A stretch of DNA of 64,000 nt from BJGV01 sp003230615. Its GTDB lineage: Bacteria; Pseudomonadota; Gammaproteobacteria; Burkholderiales; Nitrosomonadaceae. Shown here one piece after another: positions 10,362 through 20,157 of the stretch. The number at the start of each line of letters is the position of its first letter. Position 1 is the stretch's first letter. The notes under the pieces were generated by a model. It was not told the DNA's origin. It made no database searches and was given only the letters and a program-made list of their open reading frames with translations. The stretch lies in contig OY760140.1 of assembly GCA_963663215.1 (NCBI GenBank), positions 992,001-1,056,000 on the forward strand, read 5' to 3'. The position numbers and the translations under genes were made by a program.

Positions 10362-10578
10362 TATAATCCGCACTTCGATGAAAAGGATCATACTCTTTTC
10401 TCGAATCTATCGTTCCTAGCCTTTCCTCGATTTTCAAGTTTCCCTCGGAAATTGTGCATGTAGTACCGTGGTTAGCGGCGATGTTTTTTTATATGTTTAA
10501 GCTAGCGGTACATTGCCTATTAATCCCGACGGCCACTTTTTGCTTGCGTGTTAATTTTTTACTTTTTAGGAAAATAAC
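10362..10578 (+). promoter_or_regulatory. Probable promoter and long 5' leader of the DEAD-box helicase gene
   Basis: The 330-bp gap between typA and the helicase gene has a good -10 box, TATAAT at 10362-10367, with only a weak -35. This would give a transcript with a leader of about 200 nt before the GTG start at 10579. The leader contains several runs of pyrimidines and a GCTAGCGGTAC segment near 10500. Long structured leaders are typical of cold-induced helicase and csp mRNAs; that this one is a cold-responsive leader is inference. Confidence 0.4.
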
Positions 10579-11931
10579 GTGTCTTTTGAAACTCTCAAAC
10601 TGCATCCTCTTATCCTCAAAGCTATTGTAGATTCAGGATATTCAACGCCAACACCAATTCAGAAACAGGCTATTCCAGAGCTACTAGCTGGACACGACAT
10701 CATGGCCTCAGCCCAGACTGGTACAGGCAAGACCGCTGCATTCATGCTGCCAGCACTACATCGCCTCGCGACCGCTTCCAAAGTTCACAGCCGAGGCCCG
10801 CGCATATTGGTATTAACCCCAACGCGCGAGCTCGCACTCCAAGTGTCAGATGCTGCCACCAAATATGGCAAGTATCTACATCGCATCAAGGTGGTGAGCA
10901 TACTGGGCGGCATGCCCTATCCATTACAAAATAAATTATTGTCGCAGCCGGTTGATATTCTGGTGGCCACACCTGGTCGTTTGATTGATCATATCCAGCG
11001 AGGTCGTATCAATTTATCGCGTCTGGAGATGTTGGTACTGGATGAAGCAGACCGTATGCTTGATATGGGTTTCATTGAGGATGTGGAAAAAATTGCTTTG
11101 GCCATACCAACTACCCATCAAACCTTGATGTTTTCTGCCACTCTGGATAACGCAATAGCTAAAGTTGCAACGCGTCTGTTGAAATCTCCCAAACGCATCC
11201 AAATTGCAAAGCAGCAGGCAAAGCTCGATAACATTGAACAACGGCTTCATTATGTAGATGACCTTTCGCACAAGAATCGACTGCTGGACCATCTATTACG
11301 TGATGTAAAATTAAAACAAGCTATCGTCTTTACCGCTACTAAGCGAGATGCCGATACTCTGGCAGACAATCTTTCTGCACAAGGTCATGAAGCCTCAGCG
11401 TTACATGGTGACATGAATCAACGTGATCGCACCCGCACGATCACCAAGCTTCGCCACGGTAGCTTACGAGTACTAGTGGCTACAGATGTGGCTGCACGGG
11501 GAATCAACGTAGTTGGTATTACCCACGTAATCAATTTTGATCTTCCAAAATTTGCTGAGGACTATGTGCATCGTATTGGCCGCACCGGTCGTGCCGGAGC
11601 ATCGGGAATTGCAGTTTCATTTGCTTCCGGCAAAGATGGTGTCAACCTGCAGAAAATTGAACGCTTCACTGGACACCGAATAGTTTCTCATGTGGTACCT
11701 GGCCTGGAACCAAGATACAAACCACGCTCTCGTCCTGGTAATACACCTAGAGCTACGCCCAGCATCGTTCGCAAACGTAGTCGCTCATGGTCAAACGATA
11801 GTAATAAACGTAGCAGCTTCAGTAACGTCAATGGAAATTGGAGCAATAACCGTGATCGCTCATTTAGTAACGACAAAATGGGAAATTCGTTTAAAAATAA
11901 CAACTCCAGTCCTTATGTGAGAAACAAGTAA
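10579..11931 (+). CDS. DEAD-box ATP-dependent RNA helicase, RhlE type
   Basis: 450 residues, GTG start at 10579 with AGGAAAA upstream. Q motif TPIQKQAIP, motif I AQTGTGKT (about 43-50), motif II DEAD (about 155-158), motif III SAT, and motif VI HRIGRTGRAG (about 332-341) are intact. After residue 375 comes a basic, Asn/Ser/Arg-rich disordered tail, as in RhlE proteins, which helps binding to RNA. It unwinds short RNA duplexes in ribosome assembly or mRNA decay. The TypA gene on the other side of the shared leader region has a related role. Confidence 0.93.
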   Translation: MSFETLKLHPLILKAIVDSGYSTPTPIQKQAIPELLAGHDIMASAQTGTGKTAAFMLPALHRLATASKVHSRGPRILVLTPTRELALQVSDAATKYGKYLHRIKVVSILGGMPYPLQNKLLSQPVDILVATPGRLIDHIQRGRINLSRLEMLVLDEADRMLDMGFIEDVEKIALAIPTTHQTLMFSATLDNAIAKVATRLLKSPKRIQIAKQQAKLDNIEQRLHYVDDLSHKNRLLDHLLRDVKLKQAIVFTATKRDADTLADNLSAQGHEASALHGDMNQRDRTRTITKLRHGSLRVLVATDVAARGINVVGITHVINFDLPKFAEDYVHRIGRTGRAGASGIAVSFASGKDGVNLQKIERFTGHRIVSHVVPGLEPRYKPRSRPGNTPRATPSIVRKRSRSWSNDSNKRSSFSNVNGNWSNNRDRSFSNDKMGNSFKNNNSSPYVRNK

Positions 11932-12168
11932 CCTGCTATTCCTGCAAGCAATAAAGAAACGTTGGAAACAACATCGAAAAAATTGGGGATGCCACAAATA
12001 AATACGCTGGTTTATAAGTTCATGATGCTCAACTGGCTGAGAAACCGGTGACATAATCACTGCATCCAGTTTTGTTCCTACTGAAAAAATTGCACGTACC
12101 CACAGCCGTATCTGGTGATTCATAGTGTTTCCCATACAGATTGATCAACAACTTAATAGTTGTTCACT

Positions 12169-13518
12169 TCAACACATTTTTGCAACCGCATCTTCCACAC
12201 GCTCCACCAGGATGACCACAATACCAGAAACCACCTGCTTCGGCCTGTTAGCCTTGGGTATAATAGCTTGGGTAAAGCCCAATTTGGCTGCTTCTTTGAG
12301 TCGCTCCTGGCCACGCTGCACTGGACGCACTTCACCTGCTAGCCCAACTTCACCGAACACTACTGTTTTTTTAGGCAACGGCTTATTCTTCAGCGATGAA
12401 ACAATGGCAAGTAGTACCGCCAAATCTGCGCCTGGTTCGGTAATTTTTACACCTCCTACAGCGTTAACGAACACATCCTGATCAAAGCAAGGAATTCCCG
12501 CATGACGATGCAATACTGCTAGCAACATTGCCAAGCGGTTCTGCTCTAACCCCACGCTTAAGCGCCTGGGATTAGACACGTGCGTTTTATCTACCAATGC
12601 CTGAATTTCAACTAATAGTGGGCGCGTGCCTTCCTGGGTCACCATCACGCAAGAACCTGGAACCTGCTCCCCATGATGGGAAAGAAACAATGCCGATGGA
12701 TTGCTTACTTCGCGTAAACCCTTCTCAGTCATTGCGAAAACACCCAACTCATTCACTGCACCAAAGCGATTCTTGAAAGCACGAATCAAACGAAAACTAG
12801 ATTGGGTATCACCCTCGAAATAAAGCACTGTATCCACCATATGTTCGAGTACGCGCGGCCCAGCCAGTACCCCCTCCTTAGTCACGTGACCCACTAAAAT
12901 AATACAGGTACCGCTTGCCTTGGCAAACCGTGTCAACTGAGAGGCACACTCGCGAACCTGAGCAACTGAACCGGGTGCAGATTGTAACGTTTCGGAATAA
13001 ACTGTCTGAATAGAATCAATCACAGCTACTTCTGGTTTGCGCTCAGTAAGTACTACTTGGATTCTTTCCAGTTGGATTTCTGTTAGCAAATGTACTTCAT
13101 CTACAACAAGTGCCAATCGTTTTGCACGCAATGCTATTTGCCGTCCCGATTCTTCTCCGCTCACATACAACACATCCCGTGTAATAGCCATATGGCAAAG
13201 TGCTTGCAACAACAGGGTAGATTTACCAATACCTGGATCGCCTCCCAGCAAGACAACACTACCATGTACTAAACCGTCGCCTAGCACTCGATCAAACTCA
13301 GCTATACCCGTTGAGAATCTTGGCTCTTCACCCGCTTTCACCTTCCCTAAATTCTGTACTTGACTAATTTCACTAACCTGAGTAAACCGCGAGCTTATTT
13401 TATCTGCAATGGTCTCTACAAGAGTATTCCATACTTGGCAATATGGACACTGTCCCTGCCATTTCAGGGTTTGACCACCACACTCGGTACAAGAATAAAT
13501 AGATTTTGATTTAACCAT
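12169..13518 (-). CDS. radA: DNA repair protein RadA (branch-migration helicase)
   Basis: 449 residues, matching the family length. The N-terminal C4 zinc finger (CTECGG then CPYC, about residues 10-28), Walker A GGDPGIGKST (about 92-101), Walker B ending in VAVIDSIQT, the RadA motif KNRFG (about 255-259) and the C-terminal Lon-like domain are all visible. RadA works with RecA to extend D-loops and process recombination intermediates. It is alone; a 290-bp AT-rich gap without visible features lies on its upstream side. Confidence 0.96.
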   Translation of the reverse strand: MVKSKSIYSCTECGGQTLKWQGQCPYCQVWNTLVETIADKISSRFTQVSEISQVQNLGKVKAGEEPRFSTGIAEFDRVLGDGLVHGSVVLLGGDPGIGKSTLLLQALCHMAITRDVLYVSGEESGRQIALRAKRLALVVDEVHLLTEIQLERIQVVLTERKPEVAVIDSIQTVYSETLQSAPGSVAQVRECASQLTRFAKASGTCIILVGHVTKEGVLAGPRVLEHMVDTVLYFEGDTQSSFRLIRAFKNRFGAVNELGVFAMTEKGLREVSNPSALFLSHHGEQVPGSCVMVTQEGTRPLLVEIQALVDKTHVSNPRRLSVGLEQNRLAMLLAVLHRHAGIPCFDQDVFVNAVGGVKITEPGADLAVLLAIVSSLKNKPLPKKTVVFGEVGLAGEVRPVQRGQERLKEAAKLGFTQAIIPKANRPKQVVSGIVVILVERVEDAVAKMC

Positions 13519-13811
13519 TATTGAAAATTATCATACCCACAATTTAACTACAATTTAACCGCAAAGTATTCATCTGCACCTACCTTTGAAATATACATAG
13601 AAGGTAAAAGTAATTTTACGAACATAATCTAACGAAATACTAACAATAGAAAGGGAAGATGTTCGCTATATTTTTTAAAACCGCTCCATTTGATGCTAAA
13701 AATAATTTTATATGACATATAAAAATTGTCAGATATAAAAATTACTCGTCGTTATTTACTTATTGAGAAACTTAAAAGGGTCAGAAAAAATGTATTTTTG
13801 ATGCAAAATTA

Positions 13812-15191
13812 TTAATTAGGATCAGGGTGCCAGCTTACTATCAAACCAAGGTCGTTAACACCAGCCTGAAAACTACAGTCCACACCAATTCCTGGTACCC
13901 ACACAAGGTGTTCACCACTAAAAAGCAATGGTAGTGATTCACGTTCCCACATAGGAAACGATGCTTCCTGTAACAGATTTTTTAAACTGCGACGAGGACG
14001 ATTACAATCTGGACGTATACGCTCCCCTCCCAAACGAAAGCGGATAACAATCGGACCCTCTTTCAGCTTTTGTAAATTAATTCCTCTCCCCTTTTTACAC
14101 AAAAATCTCACTGAACCACCTAATTCAGAAAATGATAACTGTTTTTCTCCCTGCCATATAAACTTCCATTTCTTATTAGGTAATGTGCTTGCCCGTCGCA
14201 CATGGACACTACCTTTGAAGCAACGGATTTCAGTATCTCCAAACGTAATATGTAACTTAGTATCTAAACGAGAAGAAAATAATTGCCCTAGAATATCCTC
14301 CAGCTTTACTGCACTTGGAAGGATCACACCTTGCTGTGCAAGGCTATAACGCAACAGATTCCTGGCACGTGGGAAACTTAATTTCCGTAATCTTTCAATT
14401 TGAAGTTTATTTGAAATGCTGCATTCTTTACTATCATATTCTGCCAATTCATCCAGTAAACTGCCTGCTTCAGCCATATGCCGGCTAGTACGTAGAAGCG
14501 TGGTTCGATAGGAAGGAAAACGTTTTTCCAGCAAGGGAAATATTTTATGGCGTAAGAAATTCCGATCAAAAGAGACATCATTGTTACTTTCATCTGTCAT
14601 CCAGAACAATTTATTTTCTTGAGCGTAGCCCTCAATTTCACTACGCGACACATTAAGTAATGGACGTAATATCTGTGGCCCTGTATCTGGAGGTAGATTT
14701 CCATCTTCTGATATTTGATTCCTAATCACAGGCATCGCCCCTAGTCCCTTCACACCTGCCCCACGTAACATTTGCAATAATAGGGTTTCAGCTTGGTCGT
14801 CCAAATGCTGAGCCAATATTACATGATCGGCTTTGAGTTTTTTAAATTTTTGATAGCGTGCATCCCGAGCAATAGCCTCAAGGCTTGTGCCAGGTGATCT
14901 ACTGATTTTTAGTTTGGTAATCTTAATGGGAATACCATGAGCCCTACACAGATTAAGACAGAATTTTTCCCACTTATTTGCATTTGGGCTAATACCATGA
15001 TTAATGTGAAGAGCAGAAAGAGTAAAACTTAATTGGACCGACAGCGAAGCAAGAATGCTCAGTAATGATACTGAATCAACTCCACCACTTAACCCTATAA
15101 CCAAATGATCGTCTCGCTGAATTTGCTCACGTAATATGTTCTCGACGCGACTAAGTATGCTACTTAATTTCAATTTCCTTGAATTTGCCAT
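13812..15191 (-). CDS. tilS: tRNA(Ile)-lysidine synthetase
   Basis: 459 residues. The PP-loop GLSGGVDS (about residues 33-40) binds ATP; HLDDQAETLLLQ and the TilS C-terminal substrate-recognition domains follow. It converts the wobble C of tRNA-Ile(CAU) to lysidine so that AUA is read as Ile. The ATG at 15191 overlaps the end of accA by 32 bp, so the two genes form an operon with coupled translation. The accA-tilS order is common in proteobacteria. Confidence 0.95.
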   Translation of the reverse strand: MANSRKLKLSSILSRVENILREQIQRDDHLVIGLSGGVDSVSLLSILASLSVQLSFTLSALHINHGISPNANKWEKFCLNLCRAHGIPIKITKLKISRSPGTSLEAIARDARYQKFKKLKADHVILAQHLDDQAETLLLQMLRGAGVKGLGAMPVIRNQISEDGNLPPDTGPQILRPLLNVSRSEIEGYAQENKLFWMTDESNNDVSFDRNFLRHKIFPLLEKRFPSYRTTLLRTSRHMAEAGSLLDELAEYDSKECSISNKLQIERLRKLSFPRARNLLRYSLAQQGVILPSAVKLEDILGQLFSSRLDTKLHITFGDTEIRCFKGSVHVRRASTLPNKKWKFIWQGEKQLSFSELGGSVRFLCKKGRGINLQKLKEGPIVIRFRLGGERIRPDCNRPRRSLKNLLQEASFPMWERESLPLLFSGEHLVWVPGIGVDCSFQAGVNDLGLIVSWHPDPN

Positions 15192-16128
15192 ATTCCATCA
15201 GTCGCTTAAAACGTTTCTCCAGCAATACTTCTGTGGTATCACTCTGTAGTTGTTTAATCGATTCCTGCAATACTTTTTTTACAGATCGCATAATTGAGGA
15301 ATAATCCCGATGAGCACCACCAAGCGGTTCGCTAATAACTTTATCGATCAGCCCCATTGTTCTAAGTCGAGGAGCGGTAATTCCCATAATCTCAGCAGCT
15401 TCTGAAGCCATGTCTGCACTTTTCCACAAGATAGAAGCACAACCCTCGGGAGAGATGACAGAATAAGTAGCGTATTGCAACATATGAACCGCATCACCCA
15501 CTGCTACCGCCAGTGCACCACCAGAGCCGCCCTCGCCAATGATGGTACAAATCACTGGTACTTTTAGTTCCGCTAGCACATAAAGATTGCGTCCGATCGC
15601 TTCTGACTGCCCTCGCTCTTCTGCGCCAATCCCTGGATACGCACCCGGAGTATCAATAAACGTAACTATTGGTATAGAAAATTTTTCTGCCAAATGCATA
15701 AAACGCAGCGCTTTGCGATAACCTTCTGGCTTAGGCATACCGAAGTTACGATAAATCTTCTCTTTGGTATCACGTCCCTTTTGGTGCCCAATAACCATTA
15801 CTGTTTGACCATCGAAACGTGCTAATCCACCAACGATAGCAGGATCATCAGCGAAGCTCCGATCTCCATGAAGTTCTTCAAAATTGGTAAATAAATACTC
15901 TATATAATCCAGTGTATATGGGCGCTGCGGGTGTCGCCCTACTTGCGATATCTGCCACGGTGTAAGCTTTGCATATATATCCTTGATGAACGCTTGGCTT
16001 TTTTTCTCTAGACGAGCGATTTCGGCTGATATATCAACCGCAGAACCATCCTGAACAAAGCGTAATTCTTCAATCTTTGCTTCAAGCTCAGCGATAGGTT
16101 GTTCGAATTCCAGGAAAGTGACTTTCAT
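15160..16128 (-). CDS. accA: Acetyl-CoA carboxylase carboxyltransferase subunit alpha
   Basis: 322 residues, usual length. The carboxyltransferase core is visible: HQKGRDTKEK, FIDTPGAYPG (about residues 170-180), and GEGGSGGALA (about 204-213). With AccD it transfers carboxyl from biotin to acetyl-CoA, the first step of fatty acid synthesis. The start ATG at 16128 fits the family N-terminus. tilS follows with overlap. Confidence 0.97.
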   Translation of the reverse strand: MKVTFLEFEQPIAELEAKIEELRFVQDGSAVDISAEIARLEKKSQAFIKDIYAKLTPWQISQVGRHPQRPYTLDYIEYLFTNFEELHGDRSFADDPAIVGGLARFDGQTVMVIGHQKGRDTKEKIYRNFGMPKPEGYRKALRFMHLAEKFSIPIVTFIDTPGAYPGIGAEERGQSEAIGRNLYVLAELKVPVICTIIGEGGSGGALAVAVGDAVHMLQYATYSVISPEGCASILWKSADMASEAAEIMGITAPRLRTMGLIDKVISEPLGGAHRDYSSIMRSVKKVLQESIKQLQSDTTEVLLEKRFKRLMEYGKFKEIEIK

Positions 16129-16406
16129 GGAGACTGGGACGTAATTTTGAAGTTATCATGATACATGTTTTTACCTGCACCAGCAGCCATGTTTATTAGA
16201 AACTACCTAGTTTGATTCTGTAACACATAAACAACATATCTTATAACTAAGTATTCAATGTTTAATTACAGAAAAGAATATCCTGCCCTAGCCACGTTGC
16301 TACTCCTTATTAATCTAGCAAAATATCATCGCTAAAGAATTTTATATATTTACCAAAAACCATATAAAATAGCACCTTTTTTACAGTATTTTTTGAAAGG
16401 TAAACT

Positions 16407-18011
16407 TTGATAACTACCGCCAATATCACCATGCAGTATGGGGTAAAACCACTGTTTGAGAATGTTTCAGTAAAATTCTGGGATGGTAATCGTTACGGCC
16501 TAATCGGTGCCAATGGTTGTGGAAAATCTACCTTTATGAAAATCCTTGGAAGTGATCTTGATTCCACCTCTGGAAATATCAGCGTTGATCCCAATGATCG
16601 TGTGGGCAAGCTACGTCAGGACCAATTTGCATTTGAAAATTTCCTAGTAATTGATACAGTGATGATGGGGCATGATGAATTGTGGCATGTGAAGGAAGAG
16701 CGTGATGCAATCTATGCGGATGCGAATGCTGATGAGGCCTCGTATATGCATGCTGCTGAGCTCGAAACGCGCTTTGCCGAACTAGACGGTTACTCAGCTC
16801 AAGCTCGTGCCGGAGAATTACTACTAGGCGTTAGCATTCCGTTACCTCAGCATCAAGGATTAATGAGTGAAATCGCCCCCGGATTAAAGTTGCGCGTGTT
16901 ACTTGCTCAAGCCTTATTTTCTGATCCTGAGATTCTGTTGCTAGATGAACCAACAAATAATCTTGATATCAACACGATCCGATGGCTAGAGGATATGATC
17001 AACACTAGCAAGAGTACTATTGTCATCATCTCGCATGACCGACATTTTCTAAATAGTGTCTGTACCCATATGGCCGATTTGGATTTCGGTGAGATTCGTG
17101 TTTACCCTGGTAATTATGATGAATACATGACTGCCTCAACCCAGGTTCGAGAACGCATACTGTCTAACAATGCAAAAAAGAAAACTCAGATTGCAGAATT
17201 ACAGTCTTTCGTCAGCCGCTTTTCTGCTAACGCCTCTAAGGCAAGACAGGCAACTAGCCGCGTGCGTCAAATCGAAAAAATAAAATTAGAAGATATAAAA
17301 CCATCTAGCCGCCAGTATCCTTACATCCGATTTGACGTAGAAGATAAAAGCAGGCTATACCGCTTAGCTGTATCGGTTCAAAGCATTAGCAAGCATTTTG
17401 CTGGCATGGAAAAATCATTATTAGAAAAATTCAGTATTAACATTGAAGCAGGTGAGAAAGTTGCGATCATAGGACCTAATGGTATTGGTAAAACCACGTT
17501 ACTACGTTGTTTATCTGGTGATCTGACGCTTGATGCGGGAGAAATAAAATGGGCAGAAAAAGCACATTATGGCCATTTTACGCAAGACCATGCAGCAGAC
17601 TTTGCAATGGATATGTCACTTACCGATTGGATGACGCAATGGAGGAAAGAAACTGATGACGATCAGGTCGTTCGTAGCATACTAGGAAGGCTATTGTTCT
17701 CTGGTGATGAAGTAAATAAATCGGTAAAAGTAATTTCTGGGGGGGAACAAGGACGCATGCTATTCGGTAAACTCATTCTACAAAAAAATAATGTATTACT
17801 GATGGATGAGCCAACTAACCACCTCGACATGGAATCTATTGAATCACTAAATGGCGCACTAGAAAAATATTCTGGTACGCTGATCTTCGTTTCTCATGAC
17901 CGAGAATTCGTGTCATCATTAGCCACTCGAATCATTGAAATGAAACCAGATGGAATTACTGATTACAAGGGCAACTACGAAGAATATCTACAAAGCCAAG
18001 GTGTAACATGA
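16407..18011 (+). CDS. ABC-F family ATPase (YbiT-like)
   Basis: 534 residues, TTG start at 16407 with GAAAGG six bases upstream. Two ABC domains without membrane segments: Walker A GANGCGKST (about 34-42) and GPNGIGKTT (about 354-362), Walker B LLLDEPTNNLD and LMDEPTNHLD. The first signature region reads APGLKLRVLLAQ instead of the standard LSGG, as in YbiT proteins; the second is ISGGEQGRM. ABC-F proteins act on the ribosome (E-site factors or resistance proteins). It stands alone and ends close to the convergent ampD gene. Confidence 0.93.
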   Translation: MITTANITMQYGVKPLFENVSVKFWDGNRYGLIGANGCGKSTFMKILGSDLDSTSGNISVDPNDRVGKLRQDQFAFENFLVIDTVMMGHDELWHVKEERDAIYADANADEASYMHAAELETRFAELDGYSAQARAGELLLGVSIPLPQHQGLMSEIAPGLKLRVLLAQALFSDPEILLLDEPTNNLDINTIRWLEDMINTSKSTIVIISHDRHFLNSVCTHMADLDFGEIRVYPGNYDEYMTASTQVRERILSNNAKKKTQIAELQSFVSRFSANASKARQATSRVRQIEKIKLEDIKPSSRQYPYIRFDVEDKSRLYRLAVSVQSISKHFAGMEKSLLEKFSINIEAGEKVAIIGPNGIGKTTLLRCLSGDLTLDAGEIKWAEKAHYGHFTQDHAADFAMDMSLTDWMTQWRKETDDDQVVRSILGRLLFSGDEVNKSVKVISGGEQGRMLFGKLILQKNNVLLMDEPTNHLDMESIESLNGALEKYSGTLIFVSHDREFVSSLATRIIEMKPDGITDYKGNYEEYLQSQGVT

Positions 18012-18125
18012 AAATTCTTTTAGTTTCTAGAGGCCACCTCGTTGCGTGCATTTCATGGTCATCCATCCTTGAGTATATAAAAACTCATAATTTGTCTTTT
18101 ATTTTGCATACTGAGAAAATAATCA

Positions 18126-18674
18126 TCAACTCTGTTTAGCAATAAGTAGCGCCTCACGATAACGCTTCCAATCAAAGTACGGACCAGGATCGGTTTTCCG
18201 TTCTGGAGCGATATCTGAATGCCCTGTAATGTCTACAATTGGATAAGCTTTGCTCAGCTCTATTGTGAGTGTAACTAAAGCTACATATTGGCTGGCCGTA
18301 AAAGGCACAGTATCACTACCCTCAATCTCCACGCCTATAGAAAAATCATTACAACATGTTTTTCCCTGCCAGTACGATACCCCCGCATGCCAGGCGCTCT
18401 TCCCACAGGGAACAAACTGAATGATTTCGCCATTTCGGCGAATGAAAAAATGGGCAGAAACCTTAATCTCATGTAGATTTTGGTGATGACAAATCTCAGG
18501 ATTGATTCGGTTAGTAAATAATTCAATCACACCATCCCCTGCGAATTCACCTGGTGGCAAACTGATATTGTGTATTACTAGTAGGCTTACTTCACAACCT
18601 AATGGCCGCTCGTCACAATTAGGTGAAGCAATAAAACGTACGTCAGACAAATAGCCAGCCATATCAACTTTCAT
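18126..18674 (-). CDS. ampD: 1,6-anhydro-N-acetylmuramyl-L-alanine amidase
   Basis: 182 residues without signal peptide, so cytoplasmic like AmpD. Zinc ligands are visible: His in VIHNISLPP (about 34), His in ITGHSDIAPERKTDPGP (about 154) and the Asp of that motif (about 164). It removes the peptide from recycled anhydro-muropeptides. In several betaproteobacteria ampD sits downstream of the pilR-pilS genes, as here. Confidence 0.95.
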   Translation of the reverse strand: MKVDMAGYLSDVRFIASPNCDERPLGCEVSLLVIHNISLPPGEFAGDGVIELFTNRINPEICHHQNLHEIKVSAHFFIRRNGEIIQFVPCGKSAWHAGVSYWQGKTCCNDFSIGVEIEGSDTVPFTASQYVALVTLTIELSKAYPIVDITGHSDIAPERKTDPGPYFDWKRYREALLIAKQS

Positions 18675-18738
18675 CGAATAGCCTTTCTACCAAAAAAGTA
18701 ATGTAAATTGATCTACTGAAAAGTTGAATAAAAAACAC

Positions 18739-20154
18739 TCATTCATCATTAAGACCCAGTCGTTCAATTCTATAGCGCATCGATCTTACAGTAATGCCCA
18801 ACAGTTTTGCTGCAGCAGTACGATTATATTTAGTTTTTTCCAAAGCTCCAACGATGGATTCCTTTTCTAGACGATCAAGATAATCCTGTAATGGTAATCC
18901 AATGTTGGATACCTCTGATTGTGCTACAAGCGTATCCTCAGACGATGCCTCAAAAGGCTCCAATTGCAATCCATCTTTGTCAATTTCAACATCTGAACAT
19001 AGTGCTAGTGTACGTTCTAAAATATTTTCTAACTCGCGCACATTACCTGGAAAGTCATAATGTATGAGTGAATCCAGCGCACTTTTACTTAAATTACATC
19101 TTGTTCCTCCATTTGCATCACAAAGTCGAGCAAGAATAGCATCGGCTATAAGTGAGATGTCACCCTGCATTTCGCGCAGGGCAGGCATTTTCAGCTCAAT
19201 TACATTAAGTCGATAATACAAATCTTGCCGAAATCTTCCATCTTCAATACGCTCAGTCAACTTCTGATGGGTAGCACTTATTATACGAACATCTACATTT
19301 TCCTCCTGAGTAGAGCCTAGTTTTCTTACTCGTTTCTCCTGAATTGCTCTTAATAACTTGACCTGCATAGTAAGTGGCAAGTCTGCTACTTCATCAAGAA
19401 ATAAAGTACCCCCATCAGCCGCCTGAAAAAACCCTCCGCGCTCATTATCCGCACCCGTAAATGCACCTTTTTTGTGACCAAAGAATTCACTCTCCATGAG
19501 ATTCTCAGGAATTGCACCACAATTTACAGGCACAAAAGGCTTACCATGCCGTGCACTCTTCACATGTATAGACCTTGCTGCAAGTTCCTTGCCAGTACCA
19601 GATTCTCCACTAATATAAACTGGGGCTTGGCTTCGAGATAGCTTCACAACCATAGAACGCAGTTGCAACATGGGCAGAGATTCGCCAAGCAACATGTTTT
19701 TTTCATCTTCAAAGACAGAAGAAGTTTTATTTTTTAATGGCGGCAAGTTCAGTGCAGATTTCACCAAAGAACGTAACTGCTGCAAAGATACTGGTTTAGC
19801 AAGGTAATCAAATGCACCTGTCTTTAAAGCAGCAACCGCGTTCTCGGTGGTGCCGTGGGCTGTAATCACTGCCACCGGTAAATCTGCAGAAGAATTAACT
19901 ATATGTTGCACTAATTCCAGTCCTTTCCCATCAGGCAAGCGCATATAAGTCAAGCACAAATCAAAATGATGCAATGCAAGCATATGCTTGGCATCACTTA
20001 TATTCATAGCGCGCTTTACTTCCATTCCCATTCGTGCAAGCGTAAGTTCGAGCAATTCTAGAATATCCGATTCATCATCTACAATCAGTATCATGGGAAC
20101 TGATGACTTACTACTGAGTTCAGGATTTACAATCCGTTCATTTTGATTAGGCAT
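18739..20154 (-). CDS. pilR: Sigma-54-dependent response regulator PilR, phospho-acceptor Asp replaced by Tyr
   Basis: 471 residues: receiver (about 21-135), AAA+ sigma-54 activation domain (about 155-390; GESGTGKE Walker A, KKGAFTGA sigma-54 contact loop) and a Fis-type helix-turn-helix at the end (YNRTAAAKLLG). In type IV pilus systems it activates pilA with sigma-54. The receiver keeps the acidic pair (VDDESD), the Thr of ITAHGT and the Lys of AKPVS, but the usual phospho-accepting Asp in the LT-D-MRLPDG motif is Tyr70 (codon TAT at 19947-19945; one base from GAT). Normal aspartyl phosphorylation should therefore be impossible. The partner kinase gene directly upstream has a stop codon. 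Confidence 0.9.
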   Translation of the reverse strand: MPNQNERIVNPELSSKSSVPMILIVDDESDILELLELTLARMGMEVKRAMNISDAKHMLALHHFDLCLTYMRLPDGKGLELVQHIVNSSADLPVAVITAHGTTENAVAALKTGAFDYLAKPVSLQQLRSLVKSALNLPPLKNKTSSVFEDEKNMLLGESLPMLQLRSMVVKLSRSQAPVYISGESGTGKELAARSIHVKSARHGKPFVPVNCGAIPENLMESEFFGHKKGAFTGADNERGGFFQAADGGTLFLDEVADLPLTMQVKLLRAIQEKRVRKLGSTQEENVDVRIISATHQKLTERIEDGRFRQDLYYRLNVIELKMPALREMQGDISLIADAILARLCDANGGTRCNLSKSALDSLIHYDFPGNVRELENILERTLALCSDVEIDKDGLQLEPFEASSEDTLVAQSEVSNIGLPLQDYLDRLEKESIVGALEKTKYNRTAAAKLLGITVRSMRYRIERLGLNDE

Positions 20155-20157
20155 GAT

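Noticed and set aside
11860..12135. Minus-strand ORF of 91 codons between the helicase and radA
   Set aside because: Overlaps the 3' end of the helicase gene on the other strand, and its sequence shows no recognisable domain. The start at 12123 has a fair GGGAA site, so a small gene is not fully excluded.
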